DNA of 64,000 nucleotides from Megascapheus bottae. Taxonomy: Eukaryota > Chordata > Mammalia > Rodentia > Geomyidae. Location: positions 7,564,001 through 7,628,000 of the forward strand of contig JANJXV010000013.1 in NCBI GenBank assembly GCA_024803745.1, in the 5' to 3' direction. Below the pieces are notes generated by a model. It worked only from the letters and a program-made list of their open reading frames with translations. It was not told where the DNA came from and searched no databases. Positions 37,150-48,691 of the stretch are shown here, one piece after another (within the stretch, counting starts at the first letter, position 1; the number at the start of each line of letters is the position of its first letter). Made by a program: the position numbers and the translations under genes.

Positions 37150-37325
37150 TAGCCAAGAGTTTGGCCTAGTGGTAGAGTGCTTGCCTAGCATACATGAAGA
37201 CTGAGGTTCGATTCCTCAGTATCACATGCATAGAAAAAACTGGAAGTTGTGTACTTGCTTAAGTGATACAGTGCCTGCCTTGAGAAAGCCCAAGGACAGT
37301 GCTCAGGCCCTGAGTTCAAGCTTTC
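37150..37325 (+). mobile_element. IDL-Geo SINE, tail lost
   Basis: A box TGGCCTAGTGG and B box GGTTCGATTCC are intact in the left monomer. The Geo half ends at 'ccctgagttcaagctttccc' without the usual 'aggactggc' and A tail. Confidence 0.92.
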
Positions 37326-37400
37326 CCTGGAGTTTCCCTGGGGCACATTCCTGTTTATTCCATCCTTTCTTATTTTTCCAATCAAAAGTAAGTTATTTCC

Positions 37401-37610
37401 TTGGGGCCGGAAGTTTGGCCTAGTGGTTAAATTTGCCTAGCATGCATGAAGACCCGGGTTCGATTCCTCTGTACCACATATAGAAAAAAGCTGGAAGTGG
37501 TGCTGAGGCTCAAGTGGTAGAGCTCTAGCCTTGAGAAAGACCAAGGACAGTGCTCAGGCCCTGAGCTCAAGCCCAGGACTGGCAAAAAAAAAAAAAAGAA
37601 AAACTTACTT
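37401..37610 (+). mobile_element. Full-length IDL-Geo SINE with 12-bp TSD
   Basis: A well-preserved dimer with an A-run tail and intact B box (GGTTCGATTCC). TSD TAAGTTATTTCC at 37,389-37,400 and 37,611-37,622. A short deletion follows the A box ('taaatttgcctagc'). Same strand as the copy 75 bp upstream. Confidence 0.96.
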
Positions 37611-37622
37611 TAAGTTATTTCC

Positions 37623-40600
37623 AAGCTTTGATTTATAGAAATAACATATTTGTCACATTTTTGAGCTCTCCTAATAGTTCTTTGAACTCAGAGAACATTC
37701 TTCCACCAGGTCCTTTCCTCTTAGTTCTCTGCATAACAACATTCCTCTTTGACTTATATCTCATTAACATGTATTATCAACGTGTGAGATAATCTTCATA
37801 CTACCTGTTATGATCTGGTATGTATAGGGTATGAAAGCACATCATCAAGTATTTAAATAGTTGTTTTGTTCACACAGTTCAGGTGGCTGCAAATAGGTAA
37901 GGTGGATAAATCAATTGACAGCTGGAGTAACTACAAGTGAACAAACAAATAAACCACAAGCAGCAGAAAGCAGTTCCTGCACAGTGTCCCATAACTTTCT
38001 CATTTTTCTCCCACTGCATATTTGATTTAGGCAGTTATCAGAATTAATTTACATTGCTCCAGAGAAGATCAAAGGTGCTAAGTTGCATTATTTACATGTC
38101 AGCTATTCTCATTTGCTATTTAGAACTATAAGTGATTGCTATTCCTAGAGGAACAGAAATGACAACTGTTTAGGATCTGAAAAAAAGATCAGTTCTGTGT
38201 GTAACCCCATATTAGAGAGTCTTCATTAATTTCCCTGAGCCTTTGAGATATAATAGATGGAAACAGTAGTTTAAATGTGCCTCAGTTAATGTGTGCTATA
38301 AGAAATCATCCTGTGATAGGACAAGAAGGGATAATTCAGTGTTTCTCAGAGCACTGTGGCTATTTCAGAGATGGTATTGTCTTCATTGAGCAAGAATTCT
38401 GCCACTGTCCCTGGTACAACCACAAGAAATCTTCCACATGTCAGAATGTCTTTTAAGGAGATTTACCACCGTTTAGACTCATTGGAGAGAAATCCACATG
38501 TTTGAGTCAGCTTTTGCAGTCAGTAGGCTTTGAGTTTGACTCTCAGACAGAGGCCTTCACTTGTTTGTCCCATAATCTTACTCCTTGAGCCTCAATTCCA
38601 TACAAAATTTACAAATAATACTTAAATCCCCTATCTTGATTATCTAAGTTTAAATGCCACATAATGAATCCCAATGAGATACCTGTGAACTCACTGGGTT
38701 TTTTGATTTTCTGCTTTCTAAATCTTGAACTAACTTCACTTCCGGGTTGTTTCTCTTCTGTAATGCAGTTAACAGTGCCTTTGTACGGCATTTAGAAGTG
38801 ACTCCTTTTTAGGTAGTAGTGCTTTGTCTGGTAATTTGATCTGGCTGGTACATTTTTCTCTTGGAGGAGAATTTAATGGTAAAAATGGGCTTCAAATTTC
38901 AGGCAAAGCAATTAGTTATTAGAATACCAAGTAGCCATGATTTCAGGAAGAGTTTCTCTGTAATATAAATGTTACAGAGAGAACTGACTTGTTGGAAATC
39001 CTGAATGAGAAAGAACAAAGCTGGGAAGAGTTCGACTGCAAGACACACACTGGACGGCATATATTCACCTATAAAGAAATTGTCAGAATACTTGAAATAT
39101 TAAACAACTCAGGATTAATAAAGTAGATAAGTAATATTAATGCATGGCAGTCCATTGCTATTTTGGCCTCCTAATCATAAGGTTGACTGTAGTGCTTTGA
39201 TTTTCTACCTAATCTTCAAACTTTTATGAATTTAAAGCAATAGATATGAGTTGTTTTGTTCGAATACAATATGTTATATTGCATTTGAAATGCCTACTCG
39301 TGCATATTTTTCTGTATTTTTTAATTATCACCATTTGATGAGGCTTCTTAAGAAAATGAATCCCTATATGCCCTAGAGAAAGTGCTCTATAAAATGGAGG
39401 ATTTATTTTTTTTACATCTAGTCAGTAATTTTCCATGTGGGAGAAATCTTTATGAAAAGAATTACTTGCTAGTTCAAAAAATTCTTTTATACATTCTCAC
39501 ATTCCATTAATCTTGTGTTTGTTGTATAACTATGTTACATAGATTGCAGGTTGAAGAAGTAGACATGGATTAATGTCCCAAAATTCAAAGACTGGGATAA
39601 GAGAATTTCATACTTGATAACTACACTGCAATAAATGCAATGGAGAGTAGAAATACTTGGAGAAATAAGACATAATCAAAAAGAATAAAGTCATGTCTTG
39701 CATAGGTCTCATATCTTACCATTTGTAGACATAACTCCAAAAAATAAAAGAATTTCTAATATTTCTAATTATATCCTGGTACCTAAATCCCATATGCTAT
39801 TTAGATTTGTAGGCTAAAATTACTGTCCAGTTCATCTGGTTCCATACTTTCTTAGCTGGTGTGTCCATGTCTGTATAATTGAAAAGAGAGAATGCTTCAC
39901 AGGCTGTTATGAAGGAAAAAATAGGCAGTTATTCAGGGAATACAAATGACAACACTTCAATGCTGGAAAAGGTAAATCAAAGATGAAAGTGATTATTGTC
40001 CTTTGTAATGATCATAGGAGCCACAAATTTCTTGTTATTTTTATTAGAAAGTATCTTTCTAACTTTTTATTCATGTTGTTTATCTGAAATGATATACTTT
40101 CTAGTTCTAGCTACTGAAATCCAAAGTTTTAAAATGCTATCGTTCAGTGAGTGAATGGCTTCATACTCAAGTGTGAATGTGTTAGGTTTCTCTCTTCTTA
40201 AAAGGATACATACTAATTATTAAGATACATGTCATTCTTCAACAGAGTAATTTCACACATGTTGGTTGGAAAACAGTTCCTCAGTGTTAATTTTTTGGTG
40301 GAAAGATCACTGTATAAAAGTATTGTAGGTTTATATTCTTCCATATTTTGTGCAATTGTATTTTCATAAAGTCATATTGAGACCCCACCAAAATATTATT
40401 TTCCCCCACATTAAACAATTTCATCCATCCAATAATATAAATCAATCCAAAATTGCAACAGATAGAATGGAGGCTTTTTTATATCCATGGACATCTCTGC
40501 TCATAAAACAATGTTCATCTGTGAAACTATTTTAATATTTCATTCACTTGGATTTTTTGTTTCATAAAAATGGAAAAGAATAAAAATAGTATTATCAAGC

Positions 40601-41342
40601 CTTGTAGAACCAGAATGGGTTCATGAACTCTATGTAATTTATGAAGTTTAGAGAAAATAGTGATTATTATGTTCATGTTAACTTTAGTCTCTACTTGGTC
40701 ATCCTGGCTGTCAGCCCCATCAATGGAGTGTTCAATTATGAAGACAAAGAATAAAACTAAAGTAAAAATTATGAGAACTGTATCGTTAAACACATGCCTA
40801 AAAGATGAATGGTCAGCGGAGATTTTTGTAATCGGCTTTTAGCAAACGGGAAATGGAACACTTAATGGGATTTCAAAAGTGATGTGGGGAGGTCTGGCTT
40901 TTGAATATTTATCACTCTGGCAAAGTTAGAAATTGTCTATGATGTTATGAAACAATATGTTGAATGGATGCAAATTTCCAGTATTTCAAAATTGGAAAAG
41001 CAATTTACATTCAGTACCTTTCTCCCCTGAACATTGGCACTCTTATATGAATTGCCAATTTCATGAGTTTTAACATAATTAAGATAGTTTAATAAGACAT
41101 TTTCTTCAAGATGTACCTGATTATGAATAAACATTAACCAAGACTTTTAAAATTTAACAGATTATACTCATTACCTAAAATATGTATATTATTTTAAGCA
41201 ATATGATTATTATTAATAACTACATAATTTAATCTTTCTATATTATCTGTATTTATATGTCCTGAAAAATAATTTTAGACTATTTGGGGAGAATAAAATG
41301 GGATTTCATGTATAAGTTTTACCAGTCAAAAACATATTTTTG
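37623..41342. other. Unique sequence with one possible DNA-transposon relic
   Basis: Mostly unrecognised AT-rich DNA. At 38,336-38,460 'cagtgtttctcagagcactg' and the downstream 'actgtccctggtacaaccac' weakly resemble the MER20-type hAT relic. No open frame above 90 codons. Confidence 0.4.
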
Positions 41343-41595
41343 CTAGACACAGATGGCTTGTGCCTGTAATCTTAGCTAATCAAGATGAGGGATTTAAGAA
41401 TGAAGATCAAGTTTCAAATAAACTTAGGGAGATAAGTCATTGAGACACTTATAGCCAATTAATCAACGAAAAGCCAAAGTGAAGGTATAGTTCAAATTGA
41501 AGAGTACTTACCTTGAGCAGAGAAAACTAAACTAAAGGACAATGGCTAGGCTACGTGTTCCACCCCTAGTACAGAAAGAAAAGAAAAGCAAACAA
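41343..41595 (+). mobile_element. B1-Geo SINE, diverged
   Basis: 'gatggcttgtgcctgtaatc' starts the B1 half. The linker ('gagacacttatagccaatta') and a decayed Geo half follow, ending in 'agtacagaaagaaaag'. Confidence 0.8.
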
Positions 41596-42034
41596 TAAGA
41601 GTTTCACAAATGTATGTGTATATGTGGCAGATAGATTTATATAGTAGGGTGATATTGAATTTGTTATGATGTGATTGTGAATAACTCTATTAAAGTGCAG
41701 ATTCTTACCTAGCTAGCCTGAATGGAGGCTGGGAGTCTGTATTAACAGGAATTTTTCAAATAATGGTGGACTCTAATCTTGGTCACTTCTTGAGTGATGG
41801 TTCAGCTTGAATCTTAAATGCACAAACTGAAAACTGATGCATGTTTCTGGTCATTTCCTAGCTATAAAATCTTGACTGTATCACTCCCTCCACTTTGTTC
41901 TCTCACTGTTGCTATACCCCTAACAGAAGATACTACCATTTCTCAACTACTCATTATATCAGTTACAACAGTGCATTCTAAGTATCCTACCTTGCCTCCT
42001 CACTGGTCACCCTACAGCAAAAGAAAGACCACTT
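41596..42034. other. Unique sequence
   Basis: No feature recognised. The 83-codon frame at 41818-42069 runs into the SINE. Confidence 0.5.
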
Positions 42035-42050
42035 TAAAATATGAATCTTG

Positions 42051-42246
42051 GGCCGGGAGTTTGGCCTAGTGGTTAAAGTGCTTGCCTAGCATGCACGAAG
42101 ACCCGGGTTCAATTCCTTGGTACCACATACATAGAAAAAAGCCGGAAGTGGTGCTGAGGCTCAAGTGGTAGAGCTCTAGCCTTGAGAAAGTCCAAGGACA
42201 GTGCTCAGGCCCTGAGCCCAAGCCCAGGACTGGCAAAAAAATAAAA
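42051..42246 (+). mobile_element. Young full-length IDL-Geo SINE with perfect 16-bp TSD
   Basis: Probably among the least decayed copies. It starts GGCCGGGAGTTTGG, with A box TGGCCTAGTGG (42,062-42,072), B box GGTTCAATTCC (42,106-42,116), a second tRNA-like half with 'ggctcaagtggtagagctct' and 'ccctgagcccaagcccagga', and the tail 'aaaaaaataaaataaa'. TSD TAAAATATGAATCTTG at 42,035-42,050 and 42,247-42,262. Confidence 0.98.
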
Positions 42247-42262
42247 TAAAATATGAATCTTG

Positions 42263-42940
42263 TTGAAAGAAAGTGAAGGAAAAGCACCATGTGGCACTTG
42301 GGGAGTTATAGAACTCACATTATTATGTAGGTGCACTCAGTGGGGTTCAAACTTCCCAAGACTGAGCCTAACCCAATAGCACTTGGGATCCAGATTGTAG
42401 TTTCTGGAAGAGCACATTCCTTTTAAAGTTTCAGTTTTCCCTTAAAATGACAATTTCTCAGGAATTTTGTCATGTACTAGGGTTGACTCAAAAGGCAAGC
42501 AGGGTTACACAAGAGAAGGTTTGAACTTGTTCTGGTAATGGTAGTTTTTTCTTATCCATCTTACCTGTCTCCCTTACCTGAACTTTACATAAGGGCTGGT
42601 AATAGTGCTGAAACATAAAGTTTCAAACTATCAACAGCACACTGCAGGCTCCAAAGGAGAGTTCCTGCTTTTCCCTCTTGTTTCAGCTCAATTTATACTT
42701 GTTTATTTATCCATCCATTTCTGCCCACATGGGATTTTCCTTTGTTGTTAAGGGTAATCCTTAAGCCAGCAGAAATGCTTTCTAGGACAGTGACAACAAA
42801 TGCATGTTGGTATTTATTCCACCATTTATTCAGATATGACCCACAGCTCTCTCCAACTCACTCAGTAAAGGCAGGAACTTGATTTTTTTTCTAATTATCC
42901 AGCATGTAAATCAATGGCTCCCTTGCTGTAGATTCACAAT
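42263..42940. other. Unique sequence
   Basis: No feature recognised. Confidence 0.5.
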
Positions 42941-42952
42941 AAGAAATTTGAA

Positions 42953-43152
42953 CAGGGGCCGGGAGTTTGGCCTAATGGTAGAGTGCTTGCCTAGCATGCA
43001 TGAAGACGTGGGTTCGATTTCTCAGTACCACATACCTAGAAAAAAAGCTGGAAGTGGTGCTGAGGCTCAAGTGGTAGAGCTCTAGCCTTGAGAAAGTCCA
43101 AGGACAGTGCTCAGGCCCTGAGCTCAAGCCCAGGACTGGCAAAAAAAAAAAA
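42953..43152 (+). mobile_element. Young full-length IDL-Geo SINE with 12-bp TSD
   Basis: Starts 'ggggccgggagtttggccta', with B box GGTTCGATTTC, complete Geo half and a pure A-run of about 14. TSD AAGAAATTTGAA at 42,941-42,952 and 43,153-43,164. Very similar to the 42.05-kb copy. Confidence 0.97.
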
Positions 43153-43228
43153 AAGAAATTTGAATGTATGAGAAATTAACTTTAATCTCCATATTATTTA
43201 GTTCTTCATCTTAAAATATGCAAGATTA

Positions 43229-44181
43229 ATGTATCTAGGGTTTCACCTATTTTAATCCTCTGCTAGGAAAGTTTTGGACGTGTACAAATTATTACAGATG
43301 AGAGAAACCATTGAGCCTATGTTCCTTTGGGTCTGGCTTACTTAATATGATTTTTCCAAGTCTTTCCATTTCCTCACAAATGGTGCGATGTCATTCTTTC
43401 TGATGGTGGCATAGAATTCCATTGTGTATAAATGCCACATCTTCTTGATCTAGTCATCCATTGAGGGGCATCTGGGTTGGTTCCATATCTTTGCTATGGC
43501 AAATAGTGCTGCAATGAACATCGCTGTGCTGGTGGGTTTAGTAAGTCCCTGTTTCTTTACCGATGGGTAAATGACCAGTAGTGGAATTGCTGGGTCATAG
43601 GGGAGCTCTATATTTATTGTTTTGAGGATTCTCCATACTGCTTTCAATAGTGGTCGAATGAGTTTACACTCCAATCAGCAGTGTTGTAGCAATTCCTCCT
43701 AGCCACATCTCCACCAGCATCTGTTGTTAGATTATGTGATCATGGCCATTTTAACTCGAGTGAGGTGGAATCTCAGAGTTGTTTTGATTTGCATTTCTTT
43801 TATAGCCAGAGATGTCGAGCATATCTTCATGTATCTATGGGCCATTCTTATTTCTTCTTCATAAGGCAATATGAAGCCAAATTAATGGACCTCCAGGACA
43901 TGGAAACAAGGGCTTAATTATAAATGACTGTTACTCTTTATTTATTATGTTTTTCTTCCTTCTCTTGTCTTGCCCTCTGGTTAATCTCATATTGTTATAG
44001 CATCCACTTTGTTACCTGGTATATTATATAGATGTTTACCTGTTCATTTGAAATAGGAGGGGAAAAATGAGGGGGGAAGGAAATGGGGACAAAAACATAA
44101 GCAGGATATCAATGTGAGAGGTAATGCACCCTCTATTTGGTGAATGTAAATGTAACCCCTCTGTACATTGAAATAAAAATA

Positions 44182-44231
<50 letters not shown>

Positions 44232-44262
44232 AAGAAAGAAAGAGAGAAAGAAAAGAAAAAAA
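43229..44262 (+). mobile_element. Twin-primed LINE-1 with 5' inversion and TSD
   Basis: 43,229 to about 43,861 is reversed ORF2 C-terminus and proximal 3' UTR; its minus-strand translation at 43450-43674 includes 'TINIELPYDPAIPLLVIYPS' with one residue change. From about 43,860 the element continues forward as 3' UTR ('ggacatggaaacaagggctt' through 'tgtacattgaaataaaaata') into a long GAAA-rich tail. The reversed part ends at L1 text equivalent to 'cctagctacat' and the forward part begins with the text that normally follows ('aaggc'), so both pieces meet at one L1 position. Flanks AAAATATGCAAGA (43,213) and AAAATATACAAGA (44,259) look like the TSD. Confidence 0.93.
44180..44262 (+). repeat. 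(GAAA)n tail expansion
   Basis: A GAAA tetranucleotide run of about 80 bp grown from the poly-A tail of the twin-primed L1. Confidence 0.95.
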
Positions 44263-44337
44263 TATACAAGACTTATTCTTTTCTCCAAGGAACTTCGTAT
44301 TCATTTAGCTTATGTGAGAGTAAACATCAGAAAAACC

Positions 44338-44400
44338 ACAGATTGTAGCTCAGTGTTAGAGCGTGAAGAAGACTTTAAACCTGATCCCCAGTACCCCCAA
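44338..44400 (+). mobile_element. Old ID SINE monomer
   Basis: 'gattgtagctcagtgttaga' and 'cctgatccccagtaccccca' are A-box and B-box regions of an ID element. The middle is diverged and the A tail short. Confidence 0.6.
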
Positions 44401-44581
44401 AACTCAGTTTTCCTTGCGCTTTTATGCCTTTCACTAAAAATATACAGAATAGTTAACTCAAGCAAAGCAAGGACTATGCACATTTCCATTCATGCACGCA
44501 TTTGCTCAAATGACACTGTTTCTTCTGCTTGAAATACCAGTTTTTAAATTTGGAATTCTAGCAAGAAACCTTTCCTTCTTT

Positions 44582-44773
44582 ATTTTTTGCCAGTCCTGGG
44601 CTTGAGCTCAGGGCCTGAGCACTGTCCTTGGACTTTCTCAAGGCTAGAGCTCTACCACTTGAGCCTCAGCATCACTTCTGGGTTTTTTCTATGTATGTGG
44701 TACTAAGAAATTGAACCCGGGTCTTCATGCATGCTAGGCAAGCACTCTACCACTAGGCCAAACTCCCAGCCCA
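44582..44773 (-). mobile_element. Full-length IDL-Geo SINE with perfect 16-bp TSD
   Basis: Reverse orientation. TSD AAACCTTTCCTTCTTT at 44,566-44,581 and 44,774-44,789. Both monomers complete. Confidence 0.97.
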
Positions 44774-45269
44774 AAACCTTTCCTTCTTTCATCTAAAAGT
44801 TATCTCCTGGCAGCTCTTTTTGTGTCTTGGGTTTTTCTCTATTACAATATTTAGGTCACCTAAAGTAATAAATGCATTTTGATGGAAGCATATAATTCCA
44901 TTTTGAATATAGAACACATTTTGTTGATCCATGTACCTACTGTGGGGCATCCGAACTAATTCCATATCATAGCTATGATAAATAATGCTGCAATGAACAC
45001 AGTTGGGCTGGTAGCTTTAGTATGGCTTTTTTGTGGGCATTTGGATAAGCCCAGGAGTGGGATTCCTGGGTCATAGAAAAGCTCTATGTTTCATCTTTTG
45101 AGGAACCTCCATAATGCTTGCAAAGTTCCTGAACAAGTTTACACCCCACCAATAGTGTAGTAGTGTTCCCTTTTGACCCATTCCTCACCAGCATCTGTTT
45201 TTAGATTCTTGATAATGTCCATTCTAACTGGGGTGTAGTAGAATCTCAATGTTGTTTTGATTTCCATTT

Positions 45270-45309
45270 CTAGGCAAGTACTCTACTACTAGACCATGGA
45301 CCAGGCCCC
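45270..45309 (-). mobile_element. 40-bp SINE 5'-end stub with 13-bp TSD
   Basis: The 40 bp match, in reverse, only the first part of an IDL-Geo element (5' end through the A box to 'cttgcctag'). Flanks TTGATTTCCATTT (45,257-45,269) and TTGATTTGCATTT (45,310-45,322) are a near-perfect duplication of the interrupted L1 text. There is no B box, Geo half or A tail. Confidence 0.88.
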
Positions 45310-45848
45310 TTGATTTGCATTTATTTTATGGCCAGAGATGTTGAGCATTTCTTCATATATCTCTTGGCCATTCAAATTTCCTCTTCAGAGAAGTCTCTCT
45401 TTAAGTCTTTCGCCCACTTATTAATGGAGTGATTGTTTCTTTGGGGATTTGTTTTCCTGGAATTTGATTACTTTAGCTGTAAGTATATTTTAGGTACTAG
45501 GCCCTGTTTGCTTTTATACCTAGTGAAGATCTTCTTCCAGTCTGTAGGTTTTCTATTTAATTTGTTAACTATGTCATTTGCTATGCAGACATTTTGTAGT
45601 TTAATGCAATCCCATTTATCCAACCTTTCTTTGATTTGTTGTGTTTCTGGGTCTTCATCAGGGAAGTTTCAACCTGTGCCAAGGAGACCAAGTGTTTCTC
45701 TTTTTCCTTCCTATTATATTTTCAGGGTACCTTGTCTTAAATTGATGTCTTTTATACATTTGTAGTTGATTCTTGTGCAGGGTGATATATAGGAGTTCAA
45801 ATTCAATTTTTTGCACCTGTGTAGCCAATTCTGCCACCACAATTTTTT

Positions 45849-46057
45849 ATTTATTTATTTATTTATTTTGCCAGTCCTGGGCTTGAGCTCAGGGCCTGAG
45901 CACTGTTCTTGGACTTTCTCAAGGTTAAAGCTCTACCACTTGAGCCTCAACACCACTTCTGGCTTTTTTCTCTGTATGTGGTACCGTGGAATCGAACCCA
46001 GGTCTTCGTTCATGCTAGGCAAGCAGTTTAACCACTAGGCCAAACTCCTGGCCCCAT
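45849..46057 (-). mobile_element. Full-length IDL-Geo SINE inside L1 ORF2, perfect 16-bp TSD
   Basis: TSD GCCACCACAATTTTTT at 45,833-45,848 and 46,058-46,073. The tail is (ATTT)n on the plus strand, meaning (AAAT)n on the element strand. The interrupted ORF2 text resumes in register. Confidence 0.98.
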
Positions 46058-46231
46058 GCCACCACAATTTTTTGAAGAGGCTTTCTTCCATCTTTTTTGT
46101 TGTTGTTTTGTTTGTTTGTTTGTTTTGCTTCCCTTATAAAAGATTAAGTTGCTATAAATCCATGGGTTCATTTCTGGATCTTCTGTTCTATTCGATTGGT
46201 CCACAAGCCTACTCCTATGGTAGTACTAAGC

Positions 46232-46340
46232 TATTTTTTTCCTCTTTATTTTTATTTTAATTAATAGAGGGGTTACAGTTATATTCTCCAGATAGAAGGT
46301 TCATTACTTCACACACATTGATACCCCTTCTCATGTACTA
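46232..46340 (-). mobile_element. LINE-1 3' UTR end, short 5'-truncated copy
   Basis: 'aatagaggggttacagttat' and 'acacacattgataccccttc' identify the last 110 bp or so of the L1 3' UTR in reverse. It is preceded by a T-rich run that corresponds to its tail. Confidence 0.85.
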
Positions 46341-47664
46341 GTGTCATTTCTTTTCTTCAATCAGAGACTCAATTTAGAATCTAAGAGTAAAACAAGGACC
46401 TTAGTTTCCTAACTGTAACCAGTCAAATTCACATTAAATTACAAAAAATAAAAGCATAGATTTATCCAGTGCTTGCAATTTATGTAGATAAGAATCTGCA
46501 TATTAATTAATTGATATTGTGTCCTATTAGCATCCATTTTCCTAATATATTATGAAACCATCTACTTAATTAAATATACTCTGTAAGCATTGCTTTTAAA
46601 AAGCAATAAGAAACACAAGCCACTAGGATATAAAACTGCATTGCAATTAGAGCACTGCAAGAACTTGCTTTTGTAAGAACATCTGATCATCAGTTGGCTT
46701 CCTGTGAATTCCCTGATTCATTTTCAGCTCTGCTCCCTGGGGATCTTCTAGATGCACACTGCCACTTCCTTGTGCTATTGTAGAGCCAATTAAATTAATT
46801 TGTAGGAAATAACATTGTCTACTGCTCGCACTGCACTAGATTAGATTCTTTCTGAATCATCCTGGGTTTCACTGTGCCATGCATGTAGCACTTTGAATTT
46901 TAGTGGTGAGAACTGTAGTTTACTTTTGCTAATAAAAATGAAATGGAGAATGAATACTCCCAAGAAATAGTGTTTATTCAGAAACCTGCATTTACTTTGG
47001 GAGATTACTGTATGCCCTTCCTGTCACTTTAGTAGAATTTAAGATGGGAAAGACTCAAAGGAACACATCAATTCTTTTGATTATATGCACATTTCCAATT
47101 TTTTTTTCAATATCCACCAGGTAGAAAGAATTTCTGTGCAGACAGCATGCTACCTAACGGGATCAAGGATAATAGGTGGATGGAGGATATAATTTCTTTG
47201 TGTATTGTAAATATAATACCAAATATTTTCATTCACCAATGAACATTTAGTTAGCAGTACTATAAGTATGTTCATAGGGAGCACTCGTGGGTGTGTATAT
47301 ATATATATATATATTTATGTTTGTGTTTTACTTGTGCTTGAACTCAGGGTCTTGAACTTTCACGCACCATTTAGCTCACATGTGAATCTCTATCATTGGA
47401 ATCCTGTCACCACTTGTAATATAAATAAATATTTTGGGAAACAAAAGGGTCACCAGGGTCCCCATAACATACGTCTGCCAGGTAAATACTGATTGAGCAT
47501 ATTTAAGGATGTTAAGAAACAGAATAGCAGTGTAGGGATTGTTACTTAGCCTGTGGTCTGTGAAGAATTTCCTACAATCCCAGTAGTAATATTTTCCAGA
47601 ATGATATGGGTTTATCATGAATCATTTTCATAGGTTCTGTATACCTGAGTTTCAGTTTTGTTGA
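46341..47664. other. Unique sequence with (AT)n run
   Basis: No gene. A short AT run lies at 47,296-47,320 and a weak ID-like patch at 47,335-47,365 ('cttgaactcagggtcttgaa'). Confidence 0.5.
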
Positions 47665-47854
47665 TTTTTTTTCCAGTCCTGGGCTTGAGCTCAGAACCTG
47701 AGCACTGTCCTTGGACTTTCTCAAGGCTAGAGCTCTACCACTTGAGCCTCAGCAACACTTCTGACTTTTTTCTATGTATGTGGTACTGAGAAATTGAACC
47801 TGAGTCTTCGTGCATGCTAGGCAAACAATCTACCACTAGGCCAAACTCCCAGCT
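47665..47854 (-). mobile_element. IDL-Geo SINE
   Basis: Full reverse dimer with moderate divergence ('aattgaacctgagtcttcgt' in the B-box region). No clear TSD. Confidence 0.93.
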
Positions 47855-48637
47855 ATTGTGCTATTGTGGAAAGAAAGACTATGGAAATAAGAAGGCAGTG
47901 GGCTGAATTTAACCCTGTTTTCCCCATTAATGTGACTCGAGTCACACCCTCTCTCAGGGTTTTAGACTATCAGTTAGCAAAATAGGTGTTTAGGAGCTAA
48001 ATAAGAGTTCTTAGACATAAATTGCAGTGATTATTACTGAAAACAGTTTCCCTTTTGCCTTTTAGCAGACAACTCAAAAGAGAAGCAACCACAAACTTTT
48101 CCTAGGACTCTGAAGTATATTTTCACTTTCAGACTGCATGGGGGAAAATCTGCATTTATAGGAAAAGTTAAGTACTAGTATTTGAGCAATTTTAAAGATT
48201 GATGCCCCAGTTTTTAAGACTTTTAATACCATTTAAAATTAAGTGAGCCAATGCCTGGTTATCATTTACAATAGTTTTTATTTTTGTTTTTGTTTTCTGG
48301 ATTTATTTCTAAGTAGTCATACAAAGGGGTTTCAATTCAACAAATTAGTTTATAAATACAATGCATGTGGATCAATGGTAAGAATCACATTATTTTCCTG
48401 ATAAAGCTGTTAGTAAGATGTGAAATAAATCAAGTTTACTACATAAACGACATAGCACAGTTCTTGGGACTAGTAAAAATGCCAGATTCTATTATCTTTC
48501 CAGGTTTTAACCAGGACTGCCAATGCTAGTATGTGTCTTAGCTTTGAAAATGTTCTGCTATGGGGCCTGATCACCTTGTTCCACATGTGGCAGAGCTTTG
48601 GAAATGGGACTTCAGTTCCTTTGAAGGTTGTAGATTA

Positions 48638-48641
<4 letters not shown>
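47855..48641. other. Unique sequence, possible old L1 tail
   Basis: 'caaaggggtttcaattcaac' near 48,325 recalls an old reverse L1 3' UTR. Otherwise nothing is recognised. Confidence 0.4.

Positions 48642-48689
<48 letters not shown>
48642..48689 (+). repeat. (GT)n microsatellite
   Basis: About 48 bp of pure GT. Confidence 0.97.

Positions 48690-48691
<2 letters not shown>

Larger units (their letters stand above)
44880..46217 (-). mobile_element. LINE-1 ORF2 fragment without 3' UTR, carrying two SINE insertions
   Basis: Reading leftwards on the minus strand, the sequence follows L1 ORF2 towards its C-terminus. Plus-strand landmarks are 'gatggaagcatataattcca', 'cagcatctgtttttagattc', 'agatgttgagcatttcttca', 'tttatccaacctttctttga' and 'tgaagaggctttcttccatc'. 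The 3' UTR expected at the left end is absent, so the fragment is truncated on both sides. SINE insertions interrupt it at 45,270 and 45,849. Confidence 0.88.

Noticed and set aside
42062..42116. A- and B-box motifs as a true tRNA gene
   Set aside because: The same motifs recur in about 18 dispersed copies with TSDs and A tails, and no cloverleaf gene with a proper acceptor stem is seen. They are SINE promoters.
43229..43861. Independent reverse-strand L1 insertion beside a forward one
   Set aside because: A single TSD encloses both parts and they meet at one L1 position, so one twin-primed insertion is simpler.
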